The notes under the pieces were generated by a model that saw nothing but the letters and a program-made list of their open reading frames with translations, did not search any database and was not told the DNA's origin. Below are positions 16,715 to 24,675 of a stretch of DNA of 41,564 nucleotides, one piece after another. The position numbers and the translations under genes are program-made. Each line of letters begins with the position of its first letter. Positions within the stretch are counted from its first letter, which is position 1. Source of the DNA: JANLQX01 sp031368215 (lineage in GTDB: Bacteria; Actinomycetota; Acidimicrobiia; Acidimicrobiales; JANYDT01); the NCBI GenBank assembly GCA_031368215.1, contig JANLRD010000160.1, forward strand, positions 1 to 41,564. The letters are read 5' to 3'.

Positions 16715-17249
16715 ACCGTCGCTTGTCGACAAGATCTTGGCACTGCACCGGTCGTTCGCTGCGGCTGGGATCCAGCATGCATTCGGCGGCGCGCTTGCCC
16801 TCGCCTTCTATACCCACGAGCCGAGGGCGACAGCGGACATTGATGTCAACGTGTCGCTCGACTCGACCGACGTGGAGCGGGTGTTCAGCTCGCTTCCCGC
16901 GTTCGTCGCCTTCACCGCCGCCGACTCCGAAAAGGTCAGACAGGATGACCAGGTTCGGCTCTGGTGGGGGCGTACGCCGATCGATCTGTTCTTTCGGGCG
17001 TCCTCATTCCATGACGGTGTCGCGGCTCGATCGGTTCGTCACCCGTTCGCCGGAACGCAACTGCCGTTCCTCTCTGCGGACGATCTCGCAGTCTTCAAGG
17101 CACTATTCGACCGGCCCAAGGACTGGATCGATATCGACGCCATGGTCGACGCCGAGGCCGTCGACCTTCAGCTCGTCGTCGACACCTTGCGCTCGCTGTT
17201 GGGCGATGACCGCCGAGTCGAGCGGATGCATGCGCTGACTCGGGAATAG
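16701..17249 (+). CDS. AbiEii/DUF6036-like nucleotidyltransferase
   Basis: A 182-aa protein of the pol-beta-like nucleotidyltransferase superfamily. The N-terminal GGALALAFYTHEPRATADID contains the GG-ALA turn and the metal-binding pair D46 and D48. Toward the C-terminus, FLSADDLAVFKALFDRPKDW followed by IDI is the second conserved block, with the Lys and Asp of this clade. Relatives include the toxin halves of AbiE and MNT/MenA-type systems, as well as non-toxic members. GTG at 16701 overlaps the 55-aa gene by 14 nt. The exact target (tRNA, protein or nucleotide) cannot be told from sequence. Confidence 0.8.
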   Translation: MQNTEPSLVDKILALHRSFAAAGIQHAFGGALALAFYTHEPRATADIDVNVSLDSTDVERVFSSLPAFVAFTAADSEKVRQDDQVRLWWGRTPIDLFFRASSFHDGVAARSVRHPFAGTQLPFLSADDLAVFKALFDRPKDWIDIDAMVDAEAVDLQLVVDTLRSLLGDDRRVERMHALTRE

Positions 17250-17317
17250 CCCCACTTCCTTGTCATCCGTTCGGTCCAGCGTCACCTACACGGCTCTGCG
17301 CTGCGGCCCCGGGCCGG

Positions 17318-17323
17318 TAACCT
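17318..17323 (+). promoter_or_regulatory. -10 box of guaA (leaderless)
   Basis: TAACCT, 7 nt before the TTG start at 17331. It supports use of the unusual start codon. Confidence 0.65.
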
Positions 17324-17330
17324 CGGCTTC

Positions 17331-18884
17331 TTGTCTTCCGCATCTCACGCCACTGTTCTCGTTGTTGACTTCGGCGCCCAGTACGCCCAGTTGATTGCTC
17401 GCCGCGTTCGGGAGGCGAACGTGTATTCCGAGATCGTGCCCCACACGATCACCGCGGCGGAGATGGCCGCCCGCAAACCCGTGGCGATCATTCTCTCGGG
17501 CGGACCGGCCTCGGTCCATGTCGACGGAGCGCCATCGCTCGACCCCGCGATCTACGACCTCGGTGTCCCGATCCTCGGCATCTGTTACGGCGTCCAGCTC
17601 CTCGCCCAGCAGTTGCCCGGCGGCTCGGTGGCGAACACCGGTCGGGGCGAGTACGGCCGCACGATCGTCACAACGGTCGGCGATGGTGGGGCACTACTAC
17701 GCGCGCTTCCGAAGGAGCAGACGACCTGGATGAGTCACTTCGACTCGATCCAAACCCTCCCTGACGGATTCGTCGCCACGGCGTCAACCGGAGAGATCCC
17801 GGTCGCTGCGATGGAGTGTCTCGAGCGCCGTATCGTCGGTGTGCAGTTCCATCCCGAGGTCGTGCATTCCGAGTACGGGCAACAGATCCTGAAGTCGTTC
17901 CTCTACGACGTTGCCGCGCTCGAACCTACCTGGACGAACGCCAACATCATCGAGGAACAGGTCGAGAAGATACGCGAGCAGACGAAAGGCGAGAAGGTGC
18001 TCTGCGCCCTCAGCGGCGGTGTTGACTCCGCAGTTGCCGCCGCGCTCGTCTATCGAGCAGTCGGCGATCGTCTCACGTGCGTCTATGTCGACACCGGCCT
18101 GATGCGCGAAGGCGAGAGCGTGCAGATCGAGGAGACCTTCGTCGGTCACTTCGGCGTGGAACTCGTCCACGTCAACGCCGCGCAGCGGTTCTACAACCTG
18201 CTCGACGACGTGGCCGACCCGGAGCGCAAGCGCAAGATCATCGGTGAAACCTTCATCCGCGTGTTCGAGGAGGAAGCCCGGAAGCTGTCAGCGGACGGCT
18301 GCAAGTTCCTCGTTCAGGGCACGCTGTATCCCGACGTGATCGAGTCCGGCAGTGGTCACGCGTCGACCATCAAGAGCCACCACAATGTCGGCGGACTTCC
18401 CGACGACATGGACTTCGAGCTCGTCGAGCCCCTGCGCGACCTGTTCAAGGACGAGGTCCGAGCTGTCGGCACCGCGCTCGGACTGCCCGACGAGATCGTG
18501 TGGCGCCAGCCGTTCCCCGGTCCCGGCCTCGCCGTTCGCATCGTCGGCACCATCACCGAAGATCGCGTCCGCATCGTGCGTGCCGCCGACGCCATCGTTC
18601 GCTTCGAGGTCGCTGCGGCCGGTCTCGAGCGCGAGATCTGGCAGGCGTTCGCGGTGCTGCCGGTCATCCGCAGCGTCGGCGTGATGGGTGATGAACGGAC
18701 CTACGCGTACCCGATCGTCTTGCGCGCCGTCACGAGTGACGACGCTATGACCGCCGATTGGGCTCGCCTGCCCTATGACCTCGTCGACACGATCTCGAGA
18801 CGCATCGTCAACGAGGTCAAAGGTGTGAACCGAGTCGTCCTCGACGTCACCTCGAAGCCACCGGGCACCATCGAGTGGGAATAG
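17331..18884 (+). CDS. guaA: GMP synthase (glutamine-hydrolysing)
   Basis: GuaA converts XMP to GMP with ATP and glutamine. The class I amidotransferase domain shows LVVDFGAQYAQLIARRVRE, the nucleophile Cys in ILGICYGVQLL and the His-Glu pair in QFHPEVVHSEYG. The ATP-pyrophosphatase P-loop is ALSGGVDSAVAAAL. The C-terminal dimerisation domain ends VLDVTSKPPGTIEWE. Length 517 aa. The only start that leaves the first strand intact is TTG 17331, and a TAACCT box 7 nt upstream fits a leaderless TTG start. Confidence 0.97.
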   Translation: MSSASHATVLVVDFGAQYAQLIARRVREANVYSEIVPHTITAAEMAARKPVAIILSGGPASVHVDGAPSLDPAIYDLGVPILGICYGVQLLAQQLPGGSVANTGRGEYGRTIVTTVGDGGALLRALPKEQTTWMSHFDSIQTLPDGFVATASTGEIPVAAMECLERRIVGVQFHPEVVHSEYGQQILKSFLYDVAALEPTWTNANIIEEQVEKIREQTKGEKVLCALSGGVDSAVAAALVYRAVGDRLTCVYVDTGLMREGESVQIEETFVGHFGVELVHVNAAQRFYNLLDDVADPERKRKIIGETFIRVFEEEARKLSADGCKFLVQGTLYPDVIESGSGHASTIKSHHNVGGLPDDMDFELVEPLRDLFKDEVRAVGTALGLPDEIVWRQPFPGPGLAVRIVGTITEDRVRIVRAADAIVRFEVAAAGLEREIWQAFAVLPVIRSVGVMGDERTYAYPIVLRAVTSDDAMTADWARLPYDLVDTISRRIVNEVKGVNRVVLDVTSKPPGTIEWE

Positions 18885-18905
18885 CCCGCTTGTAGCCCTC
18901 AGGTC

Positions 18906-18911
18906 TATCGT
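18906..18911 (+). promoter_or_regulatory. -10 box of the amidohydrolase gene (leaderless)
   Basis: TATCGT, 7 nt before ATG 18919. It favours this start over GTG 18910. Confidence 0.5.
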
Positions 18912-18918
18912 GCGACGC

Positions 18919-19935
18919 ATGTACACCTGGGATGACAACTGGTTGGCCACGCGCGTCAAAGAAGTGATCGAACCGGATCTGCCGATTGTTGATCCGCATC
19001 ATCATCTGTGGGAACGAGAAGGTATGTCGACCTACCTTCTTCCTGACCTCCACGCCGACACGGGCGCCGGGCATAACGTCGAAGCCACGGTTTTCATGGA
19101 ATGCGGCTGGGGCTACCGCACGGATGGGCCGGAGCACCTGCGGCCAGTGGGGGAAACCGAGACGCTCGCCGCGGACGCCGCAGCGAGCCGGGATGCGCGT
19201 CGTGCGGACGGGAAGCCGGCCGCGGTCATCAAGGGCATCGTGAGCTTCGCGGACATGATGCTCGGTGAGCGCGTCGACGACGTCCTTGAAGCTCACGAGG
19301 CGGCTGGGGAGGGTCTGTTCCGGGGTATCCGCCACGCGACGGCGCACGATCCCGATCCTTCGATTCGACGCACCCACACGCGGCCGACTCCCCAGATCAT
19401 GGCGGAACCGGCCTTCCGAGCGGGCGTGAGGCGGCTCGCCGCGAGAGGCCACTCCTTCGATGCCTGGCTCTACCACCCGCAGATCCCTGAGTTCACCGCT
19501 CTGGCCCGCGCAATTCCTGAAGGGACGTTCGTGCTCGACCACCTGGGTGGGATGCTGGGCGTCGGTCCTTACGAAGGTAAGCGCGCGGAGGTTCTCGCGC
19601 AGTGGCGCCTTGACCTGGCCGAGCTCGCGAGTTGCCCGAACGTCAACCTCAAAGTGGGTGGCATCGGCATGGTGATCTTCGGCCTTGGATTCGAACACCA
19701 GCCCCTGGCACCGTCGAGTGAAGACCTCGTGGACGCGTGGGGTGAGCCGATCACCTACGCGATCGAGCAGTTCGGGGCCGACCGGTGCATGTTCGAGTCG
19801 AACTTTCCGGTCGACAAGATGTCGTGCAGCTACGTCACGCTCTGGAACGCGTTCAAGCGGATCGCCGCCGATGCCAGTGCGTCAGAGAAGGCCTCGTTGT
19901 TCCACGGTACGGCCACACGCGTGTACCGACTCTGA
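18919..19935 (+). CDS. Amidohydrolase-2 family TIM-barrel metal-dependent hydrolase
   Basis: A 338-aa protein of the amidohydrolase-2 (COG3618-like) group, which includes lactonases and decarboxylases. The N-terminal metal motif is VDPHHHLW. Further barrel features are FRGIRHATAHDP, FVLDHLGGMLG, NLKVGGIGM and the late CMFESNFPVDK segment, where the catalytic Asp is expected. The YRL end after HGTATRVY is typical. The substrate is unknown. It converges on the nitroreductase gene with only 3 bp between stops. Confidence 0.88.
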   Translation: MYTWDDNWLATRVKEVIEPDLPIVDPHHHLWEREGMSTYLLPDLHADTGAGHNVEATVFMECGWGYRTDGPEHLRPVGETETLAADAAASRDARRADGKPAAVIKGIVSFADMMLGERVDDVLEAHEAAGEGLFRGIRHATAHDPDPSIRRTHTRPTPQIMAEPAFRAGVRRLAARGHSFDAWLYHPQIPEFTALARAIPEGTFVLDHLGGMLGVGPYEGKRAEVLAQWRLDLAELASCPNVNLKVGGIGMVIFGLGFEHQPLAPSSEDLVDAWGEPITYAIEQFGADRCMFESNFPVDKMSCSYVTLWNAFKRIAADASASEKASLFHGTATRVYRL

Positions 19936-19938
19936 GCG

Positions 19939-20577
19939 CTACCGAATCGGGTTCTTGTAGGTGTCGAGGTAGGTGATCTCCTCAATCGGGCCGCGGGCAG
20001 CCGGCTTGAAATCCGTGCCGAGGGTGTAGGCAACGGGAAGCAGGCCGGCCTGACTCATGTGGTCGGGGATGCCGAGCAATTCGGCGGCCTCCTTCTCGAG
20101 GCCGAGGTGGATCGTCGTGTAGCAGCTTCCGAGGCCGCGGCTTCGGAGCGCCAGCTGAAAGCTCCACATGGCCGGGATGATGGACCCGAAGAAGCCCGCT
20201 GCCTGGCTCACGTCGGCCGGACGACCGATGATAAGCGGAATGACCATCACCGGAACCCGTCCGAGGTTCTCGGCGAGGAAGGTGGCGGAGTCCATGACCC
20301 GACCGGTCTGCGTACCTGCTTCGGCGCTTGCGGCAGCCGCTTTCAAGTACTCGCCACCCGCTCGGTTGTAGATGTCGGCCAGAGCCGCCTTCTTCGCTTC
20401 GTCGCGGACGATCATCCAACGCCAGCCCTGTCGGTTGGAACCGGTCGGTGCCTGAACAGCGAGGCGCAGGCAGTCGAGCAGGACCTCGTCGGGCACGTGC
20501 TTGTCGAAGTCGAGGCGCTTACGGACCGCCCGGGTAGTGGAGAGCAGTGCGTCGGTCTGGTCGAGGTCGAAGTCCAT
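19939..20577 (-). CDS. Nitroreductase-family FMN oxidoreductase
   Basis: NAD(P)H-dependent FMN flavoprotein of the nitroreductase superfamily, 212 aa. FMN-binding features are the N-terminal TRAVRKRLDF (R-S/A-x-R motif), QAPTGSNRQGWRW and the C-terminal GLGSCYTTIH and LPVAYTLG. Physiological substrate unknown. ATG at 20577 has a GGGAGG Shine-Dalgarno about nine bases upstream, so this mRNA has a leader, unlike many neighbours. Confidence 0.9.
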   Translation of the reverse strand: MDFDLDQTDALLSTTRAVRKRLDFDKHVPDEVLLDCLRLAVQAPTGSNRQGWRWMIVRDEAKKAALADIYNRAGGEYLKAAAASAEAGTQTGRVMDSATFLAENLGRVPVMVIPLIIGRPADVSQAAGFFGSIIPAMWSFQLALRSRGLGSCYTTIHLGLEKEAAELLGIPDHMSQAGLLPVAYTLGTDFKPAARGPIEEITYLDTYKNPIR

Positions 20578-20667
20578 AGCCGTCAGCCTCCCTCATGGAG
20601 GAGTCCGCCCGCCAAGCGTCGGCCAAGTGTCGAACCGGCCCGGCGGCCGGCTGCAAGACTCGCTCCG

Positions 20668-20931
20668 ATGAGTGGCGCGGAGCAATCGGACGAATCGGCT
20701 ACGCCGAGCGATCTCGACCATCGGGGGGAGCGTCGGCTTTCGGCACGGGAGTCGTTCGTCTGGTACGCCATCGCCGCTGTCACCTACATCGGTTTCGCGA
20801 CGTGGGAGAAGATACTGCTCACGTGGTTCATGGGCCCGGCGTGGTTGGTTGCCACGCTGACCTTCGGTCCGCGCCTGTGGGACCGGCTCCGCGGTCGCGG
20901 CCCTACGCGCGCTGATGAAATCATCCGATGA
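20668..20931 (+). CDS. Small membrane protein (87 aa)
   Basis: Unrecognised. The polar N-terminus (about 30 residues) is followed by two hydrophobic stretches, SFVWYAIAAVTYIGFATW and MGPAWLVATLTFGP, and a basic end (RLWDRLRGRGPTRADEIIR). Its TGA overlaps the ATG of the next gene (ATGA), implying translational coupling and a shared function with the larger membrane protein. Confidence 0.7.
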   Translation: MSGAEQSDESATPSDLDHRGERRLSARESFVWYAIAAVTYIGFATWEKILLTWFMGPAWLVATLTFGPRLWDRLRGRGPTRADEIIR

Positions 20932-21833
20932 GCTGGGCAGCGCATCAGTTCGAGACCTATGCCGTCATGGCGCACCTTCCCAAGAAGATGCGCGGCAGGG
21001 TCAGCTACTTCGCGGTGTATCTCGGCGATTTCGTGCCGGACTTCCTGGCCAAATTCTGGGTCTACGGCATCACCATCAACGGTAAGCGCTACGGCGCGAG
21101 TGTCCCGGAGCGTTGGCACCGGGGGTGGCCCGGCATGGGCTTCACGCACACCCTCGGCTTCGGCATCATGCTCACGTTCGGACTGTGGTTCTGGAAGCGC
21201 AACCGGGCGTGGGCGGTCGGGTTCGTGCTCGGCTACGCCGCACATGCATTGACCGATGTGAACGACAGCGTCGGCACCATGCTCCTGTTCCCGTTCAGCA
21301 CCTTGAACTGGACGATCGAAACGTGGGCGTATGCCGCGACCAAGGCCGGAGGGAAGTACTTCGACGCCGCGGCGTACTACTCCTCGTTCGGTCTCGTCAT
21401 GGATCTGTTCTGGCTCGGTGTCGTGCTGGCCTCGTGGCGTGTGCTGACGCGCGAGCACTGGCGCACCCAGATCGTTCCCGCCGACGCGCGCTTGTGGGCG
21501 AAGCTTGGCCGGCGGATTCCCGAGCGCGGGCTCCTGGCGCTGTACCGGGCCACGTTCTTCTTCGGGGTATGCCGCATGGTCGGCTGGAACCTCTATGCGC
21601 ACGTCTTTGCGACGCCGACGATCAACGGTGTGAAACGGCGCGGCTACCCGTTCGACTTCTCCTGGACCGGTCCATGGTGGACGCGGGCCAGGTCATTGCC
21701 GCACGTGCATCCGCTCATCGTCATGCCGGTGGTCATCACGATGCTGATCACGCTGTATTGGACGCTCGGTCGTCTGTGGGACCGCATGGGTGAGGCCGAA
21801 CGCATGCGCGAATTGCCGCCACCGCAGACGTAG
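20928..21833 (+). CDS. Multi-pass membrane protein, possible YdjM/DUF457-like metal-dependent hydrolase
   Basis: A 301-aa membrane protein with about five hydrophobic helices. Conserved-looking polar residues lie beside the membrane: LGDFVPDF near residue 35, GMGFTHTLGFG near residue 67, and GYAAHALTDVND near residue 105. The His and Asp placement recalls the YdjM/DUF457 membrane-bound hydrolases, but the match is by eye only. The start ATG 20928 overlaps the 87-aa gene. It ends just before a hairpin shared with the convergent gene. Confidence 0.7.
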   Translation: MSWAAHQFETYAVMAHLPKKMRGRVSYFAVYLGDFVPDFLAKFWVYGITINGKRYGASVPERWHRGWPGMGFTHTLGFGIMLTFGLWFWKRNRAWAVGFVLGYAAHALTDVNDSVGTMLLFPFSTLNWTIETWAYAATKAGGKYFDAAAYYSSFGLVMDLFWLGVVLASWRVLTREHWRTQIVPADARLWAKLGRRIPERGLLALYRATFFFGVCRMVGWNLYAHVFATPTINGVKRRGYPFDFSWTGPWWTRARSLPHVHPLIVMPVVITMLITLYWTLGRLWDRMGEAERMRELPPPQT

Positions 21834-21874
21834 TTCGGGGTATCTGTTGCTCCCGGAGCAACGCAGACCCCGAA
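21834..21874. terminator. Long hairpin between convergent genes
   Basis: TTCGGGG...CCCCGAA encloses TCTG...CAGA and TTGCTCC-c-GGAGCAA, a nearly continuous 41-nt hairpin. It starts right after the stop at 21833 and ends 4 bp before the minus-strand stop at 21879. There is no T-tract, but the position fits a bidirectional terminator. Confidence 0.65.
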
Positions 21875-21878
21875 CTCC

Positions 21879-22181
21879 CTACGCGAATCGGCGGCGCCGG
21901 GCCGGACGCGGGACGAGCCAACCGAAGACGAACGGTTTGCGCTGCGGCGCGGTCTTCCACGTGGAGGCAACATCGACTGCCTCGGAGCCGAGGATCTGGG
22001 TGGCGTCGAGATCCAGGGCACGGAGGAACGAGACGGTGTGGGCGAGCTCACCGAGCTCGTCGTACGGGGCGACGACACCGAGGTCGGCGAGGAAGTCCTG
22101 GGTCGGGCGCTTCAGCAGCACCGCAGCGCCGACAACCTGACCGACGACGACTTCGAGCTTCGAGAAGCAGTTCGCGCACAT
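21879..22181 (-). CDS. Hypothetical protein (100 aa) with N-terminal MCANC
   Basis: Unrecognised. The product begins MCANCFSKLEVVVGQVVGAA, giving a CxxC next to the N-terminus and a moderately hydrophobic first helix. LGELAHTVSFLRALDLD follows, and the end is basic (PRPARRRRFA). ATG at 22181 lies 7 nt after a TAGCGT box, whose TAG doubles as the stop codon of the upstream hydrolase. Coding status is supported by position and promoter but not by a known domain. Confidence 0.6.
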   Translation of the reverse strand: MCANCFSKLEVVVGQVVGAAVLLKRPTQDFLADLGVVAPYDELGELAHTVSFLRALDLDATQILGSEAVDVASTWKTAPQRKPFVFGWLVPRPARRRRFA

Positions 22182-22188
22182 ACCGACA

Positions 22189-22194
22189 ACGCTA
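22189..22194 (-). promoter_or_regulatory. -10 box of the 100-aa gene (leaderless)
   Basis: TAGCGT on the minus strand, 7 nt before ATG 22181. It overlaps the TAG stop of the gene at 22192-22971. Confidence 0.55.
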
Positions 22195-22971
22195 CGACAT
22201 CGACCGGAGGACCCGGGTCGTCCACTCCTCGATGGCGTCGACGACCGCCTGAGGTCTCGTGATCGATGGGACGTGCCCGGCGCCGGGGATGACGACCAGC
22301 TCGGCTCCTGGTATCGAGGCGGCGACGTATCGGCCGATGTCGAGCGGAACGATCTGGTCGAGTTCGCCATGAAGAACGAGCGTGGGGACCCGTACGTCAG
22401 CGAGCGACGGGGCGACGCCGGCCTCATAGTGGGCCTCGAGGATTCGGGCGGCCGCCTCGGGGTCGGCGCGAAGCAGAATCTGGCGGCCCCAGCTTCGGAA
22501 GTGCTCGCTGTCGGGCTCGGGTACGCAGGCGTCCACGAACGCGTGCACCGTGGCCGGGTAGTCCGCCCGGCTCCCGGCCACGAGCGCGCCCTGGCGTTCC
22601 CGGTTGGCCGCGGGTGCACCGTCCAGGAGCACCAGTCCGGCAAAGCGTTCCGGATCGCGAAGCACCGCCTCCAGGCACGTGAGCGCTCCGAGTGACTCGC
22701 CGGCAAGAACACATCGATCGACGCTGAAATGGTCGAGCACCGCGAACAGATCGTCGACGAGCGCTCCTGGCGTAATGGTGTCAGCCGGAAACGTGCTTGC
22801 GCCGGACCCACGATGGTCGTAGCCGATGCAGCGCCATCGTTCCTGCATAAGCATGAACGGGTCCTGCCAGAGCTCCCAGCTGCCGACCCAACCACCGTGC
22901 GCCACGAAGTCGACGGGACCGCTTCCGAATGACACAGCGTTGAGCAGGTGTCCGTCGATGGGGATGAACAT
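22192..22971 (-). CDS. Alpha/beta hydrolase
   Basis: Soluble alpha/beta hydrolase of 259 aa. Motifs are VAHGGWVGS (oxyanion loop), GYDHRGSGAS, the nucleophile elbow AGESLG with Ser93, the acid in HGELDQIVP and the catalytic His in GAGHVPS. No signal peptide. Related to 3-oxoadipate enol-lactonase- and haloperoxidase-like hydrolases; substrate unknown. ATG 22971 lies 6 nt after a TACCAT box. Confidence 0.9.
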   Translation of the reverse strand: MFIPIDGHLLNAVSFGSGPVDFVAHGGWVGSWELWQDPFMLMQERWRCIGYDHRGSGASTFPADTITPGALVDDLFAVLDHFSVDRCVLAGESLGALTCLEAVLRDPERFAGLVLLDGAPAANRERQGALVAGSRADYPATVHAFVDACVPEPDSEHFRSWGRQILLRADPEAAARILEAHYEAGVAPSLADVRVPTLVLHGELDQIVPLDIGRYVAASIPGAELVVIPGAGHVPSITRPQAVVDAIEEWTTRVLRSMS

Positions 22972-22977
22972 CGACCG

Positions 22978-22983
22978 ATGGTA
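22978..22983 (-). promoter_or_regulatory. -10 box of the alpha/beta hydrolase gene (leaderless)
   Basis: TACCAT on the minus strand, 6 nt before ATG 22971. Confidence 0.6.
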
Positions 22984-22993
22984 GGGCAGAACG

Positions 22994-23482
22994 TCACGTC
23001 ATGAGGAGCGCATCCGCTTGACCGAGGGCCAACGTGATGCCTTCCTCCATGCCCATCTTCACCAGCTCCTGCATCGCTTCGAGCGATGAAAACGTGGTGG
23101 TGATGACCATGACCGTCCGGCCATTTGCATCGAGATTGAGAGTGACCCGAGCATGCGTCGTCGGAAGATCCGGATTCGGCGCGCCGGTCTCGTCGGCAAA
23201 TCCGTCTTCGAAGTCGAAGGCACGCGGAGCGTCGACTCCTCCGATGCGCCACCACCCGTGGAATCGGTCGCCCTCGGGGCCGGTCATGAAATAGGTGACC
23301 CGACCGCCGCCGACGAGCGTGTGCTCGACGACCGTTGCCGGATGCGTCGGCGGCCCCCACCAGCGTTCGAGCTTTCGCGGGTCGGCCCAGAGCTGCCAGA
23401 CCGCTTCGACGGCGGCATCGAACTCGGCGGTGACGGTCATCGTCAGGGCGCGTTCATCCTTGATGACACTCTTCACGGTCAT
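22994..23482 (-). CDS. AHSA1/SRPBCC-domain protein
   Basis: A 162-aa protein with the START-like fold of the AHSA1 group. The typical signatures are VEAVWQLWADPRKLERWWGPP at the first helix and MTGPEGDRFHGWWRI in the central sheet. Such proteins are regularly paired with an ArsR regulator; the ligand is unknown. ATG at 23482 has an AAGGAG Shine-Dalgarno. The coding region overlaps the end of the ArsR gene by 29 nt, so they form one operon read from the ArsR promoter. Confidence 0.88.
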   Translation of the reverse strand: MTVKSVIKDERALTMTVTAEFDAAVEAVWQLWADPRKLERWWGPPTHPATVVEHTLVGGGRVTYFMTGPEGDRFHGWWRIGGVDAPRAFDFEDGFADETGAPNPDLPTTHARVTLNLDANGRTVMVITTTFSSLEAMQELVKMGMEEGITLALGQADALLMT

Positions 23483-23843
23483 GTTGGTTCTCCTTGGTTG
23501 GGTTCGGGTGGTTGGGTTCGGCGAGGATCTCGCCCATGCGGTCGATCCGGGCACGCCAGATCTCCTCGAGCTGCGCCAGAAGCGCGGTCGCGTCGCGAAC
23601 GGTGGCGATGTTCCCGCTCACGAGCTGTTCGCGGCCGTGGCGCCGCTTCGTGACAAGGTCGGCCCGCTCCAGGATCGCCACGTGCTTCTGCACGGCGGCG
23701 AAGCTCATCGGGTACCGACGAGCGAGGGCAGAAACCGAGTGTTCGCTCTGGAGAACGTGGGACACGATGTCGCGGCGTGTTGCGTCGGCCAACGCGTGCA
23801 GCACGAGGTCCGTCCTCGCCGTCACTCTGGTATCTACAACCAT
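23454..23843 (-). CDS. ArsR-family transcriptional regulator
   Basis: Winged-helix regulator of 129 aa. The helix-turn-helix runs over HSVSALARRYPMSFAAVQKH with the wing at TKRRHGREQLV. The start shows LHALADATRRDIVSHVL, the usual ArsR N-terminal helix. No cysteine metal site (no CxC), so it is likely of the ArsR subgroup paired with AHSA1 proteins and not a metal sensor. ATG 23843 lies inside its own operator and 8 nt after a TAATCT box, indicating leaderless, autoregulated expression. Confidence 0.9.
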   Translation of the reverse strand: MVVDTRVTARTDLVLHALADATRRDIVSHVLQSEHSVSALARRYPMSFAAVQKHVAILERADLVTKRRHGREQLVSGNIATVRDATALLAQLEEIWRARIDRMGEILAEPNHPNPTKENQHDREECHQG

Positions 23844-23855
23844 ACGGTTGTAGAT
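23832..23855. promoter_or_regulatory. ArsR autoregulatory operator
   Basis: Perfect inverted repeat with 10-bp arms, ATCTACAACC and GGTTGTAGAT, around a 4-bp centre. It covers most of the minus-strand -10 box and the start codon of the ArsR gene. Confidence 0.8.
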
Positions 23856-23857
23856 TA
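23852..23857 (-). promoter_or_regulatory. -10 box of the ArsR gene (leaderless)
   Basis: TAATCT on the minus strand, 8 nt before ATG 23843. It overlaps the operator palindrome. Confidence 0.6.
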
Positions 23858-23913
23858 TCGACCTGTCCCGATGAATGCAAACGAACCCATGTGCCTGCGG
23901 CTCGACGCGCTGC

Positions 23914-23919
23914 TAATCT
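23914..23919 (+). promoter_or_regulatory. -10 box of vapBC (leaderless)
   Basis: TAATCT, 6 nt before ATG 23926. Confidence 0.6.
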
Positions 23920-23925
23920 GCATGC

Positions 23926-24162
23926 ATGGCAGTTGCTGTGACAGTCCGCGATGTGCCGCAGGAGGTACGTGACGAGTTGGCTGCCCGCGCCGCCCGGAAG
24001 GGTCAGTCGCTCCAGGAGTATCTTCGGGCCCGTCTCATTGCCGAAGCCTCGAAACCGGCCGTCGATGACGCTCTCTCCGAGATCCGTCGTTACGTGGCGG
24101 TCAGCGGTGCGGGGTTGAGCGTCGAGCGAGTGCTCTCCGACCGCGACGCCGACCGCCGCTGA
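23926..24162 (+). CDS. vapB: VapB/FitA-type antitoxin
   Basis: A 78-aa antitoxin with an N-terminal ribbon-helix-helix-like DNA-binding module: VTVRDVPQEVRDELAARAAR, then KGQSLQEYLRARLI. A flexible C-terminal tail follows that would wrap the toxin. ATG 23926 is 6 nt after TAATCT. The partner PIN toxin starts 18 bp downstream. Typical function: neutralise VapC and repress the operon. Confidence 0.88.
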   Translation: MAVAVTVRDVPQEVRDELAARAARKGQSLQEYLRARLIAEASKPAVDDALSEIRRYVAVSGAGLSVERVLSDRDADRR

Positions 24163-24180
24163 GCGGCGAAGGACTCGCAG

Positions 24181-24585
24181 ATGTCGATTGTGGTCGTCGA
24201 CGCGTCGGCCCTGGTCGCCCTGCTCCTCGACAACGGATTCGTGGGCGAGTGGGTAGCGGACCAGCTTCGCGGTCGGGTGATCGCCGCGCCCCATGTGGTG
24301 ACCTTCGAGACGGCGAACATCATTCGCCGACACCTCGCGGCCAAGCTCGTCACGCTCGACGCCGCCCGCACGGCGAATCGGTTTCTGCGTGATCTGCAGA
24401 TCGAACTCTGGCCGCACGAGCCATTGGCCGAACGGGCCTGGGAGCTCCGATCCAACCTGACCACGTACGACGCGGCGTACGTGGCGCTCGCCGAGCTTCT
24501 TTCGGCACCGGTGATCACTCTGGACAAGCGCCTCGCTGCGACGAAGCGCGTCCGTTGCCCCATCCTCACGCCACCGGGGGTCTGA
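24181..24585 (+). CDS. vapC: PIN-domain toxin VapC
   Basis: A 134-aa PIN endoribonuclease. The four acidic active-site residues are all present: D7 (VVVDASALV), E43 (TFETANI), D97 (TTYDAAYVALAE) and D115 (ITLDKRLA). VapC toxins cleave tRNA or rRNA when freed from VapB; the target here is unknown. It pairs with the antitoxin gene 18 bp upstream and appears intact. Confidence 0.92.
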   Translation: MSIVVVDASALVALLLDNGFVGEWVADQLRGRVIAAPHVVTFETANIIRRHLAAKLVTLDAARTANRFLRDLQIELWPHEPLAERAWELRSNLTTYDAAYVALAELLSAPVITLDKRLAATKRVRCPILTPPGV

Positions 24586-24675
24586 CCCTCCGTCGCTGAC
24601 CGACGACGATCGTGGCCTTGCGGACGAAGTGCCATCACCGTGAAAGAGGACTGGTTGGCCCGGCCGAACGTCTCG

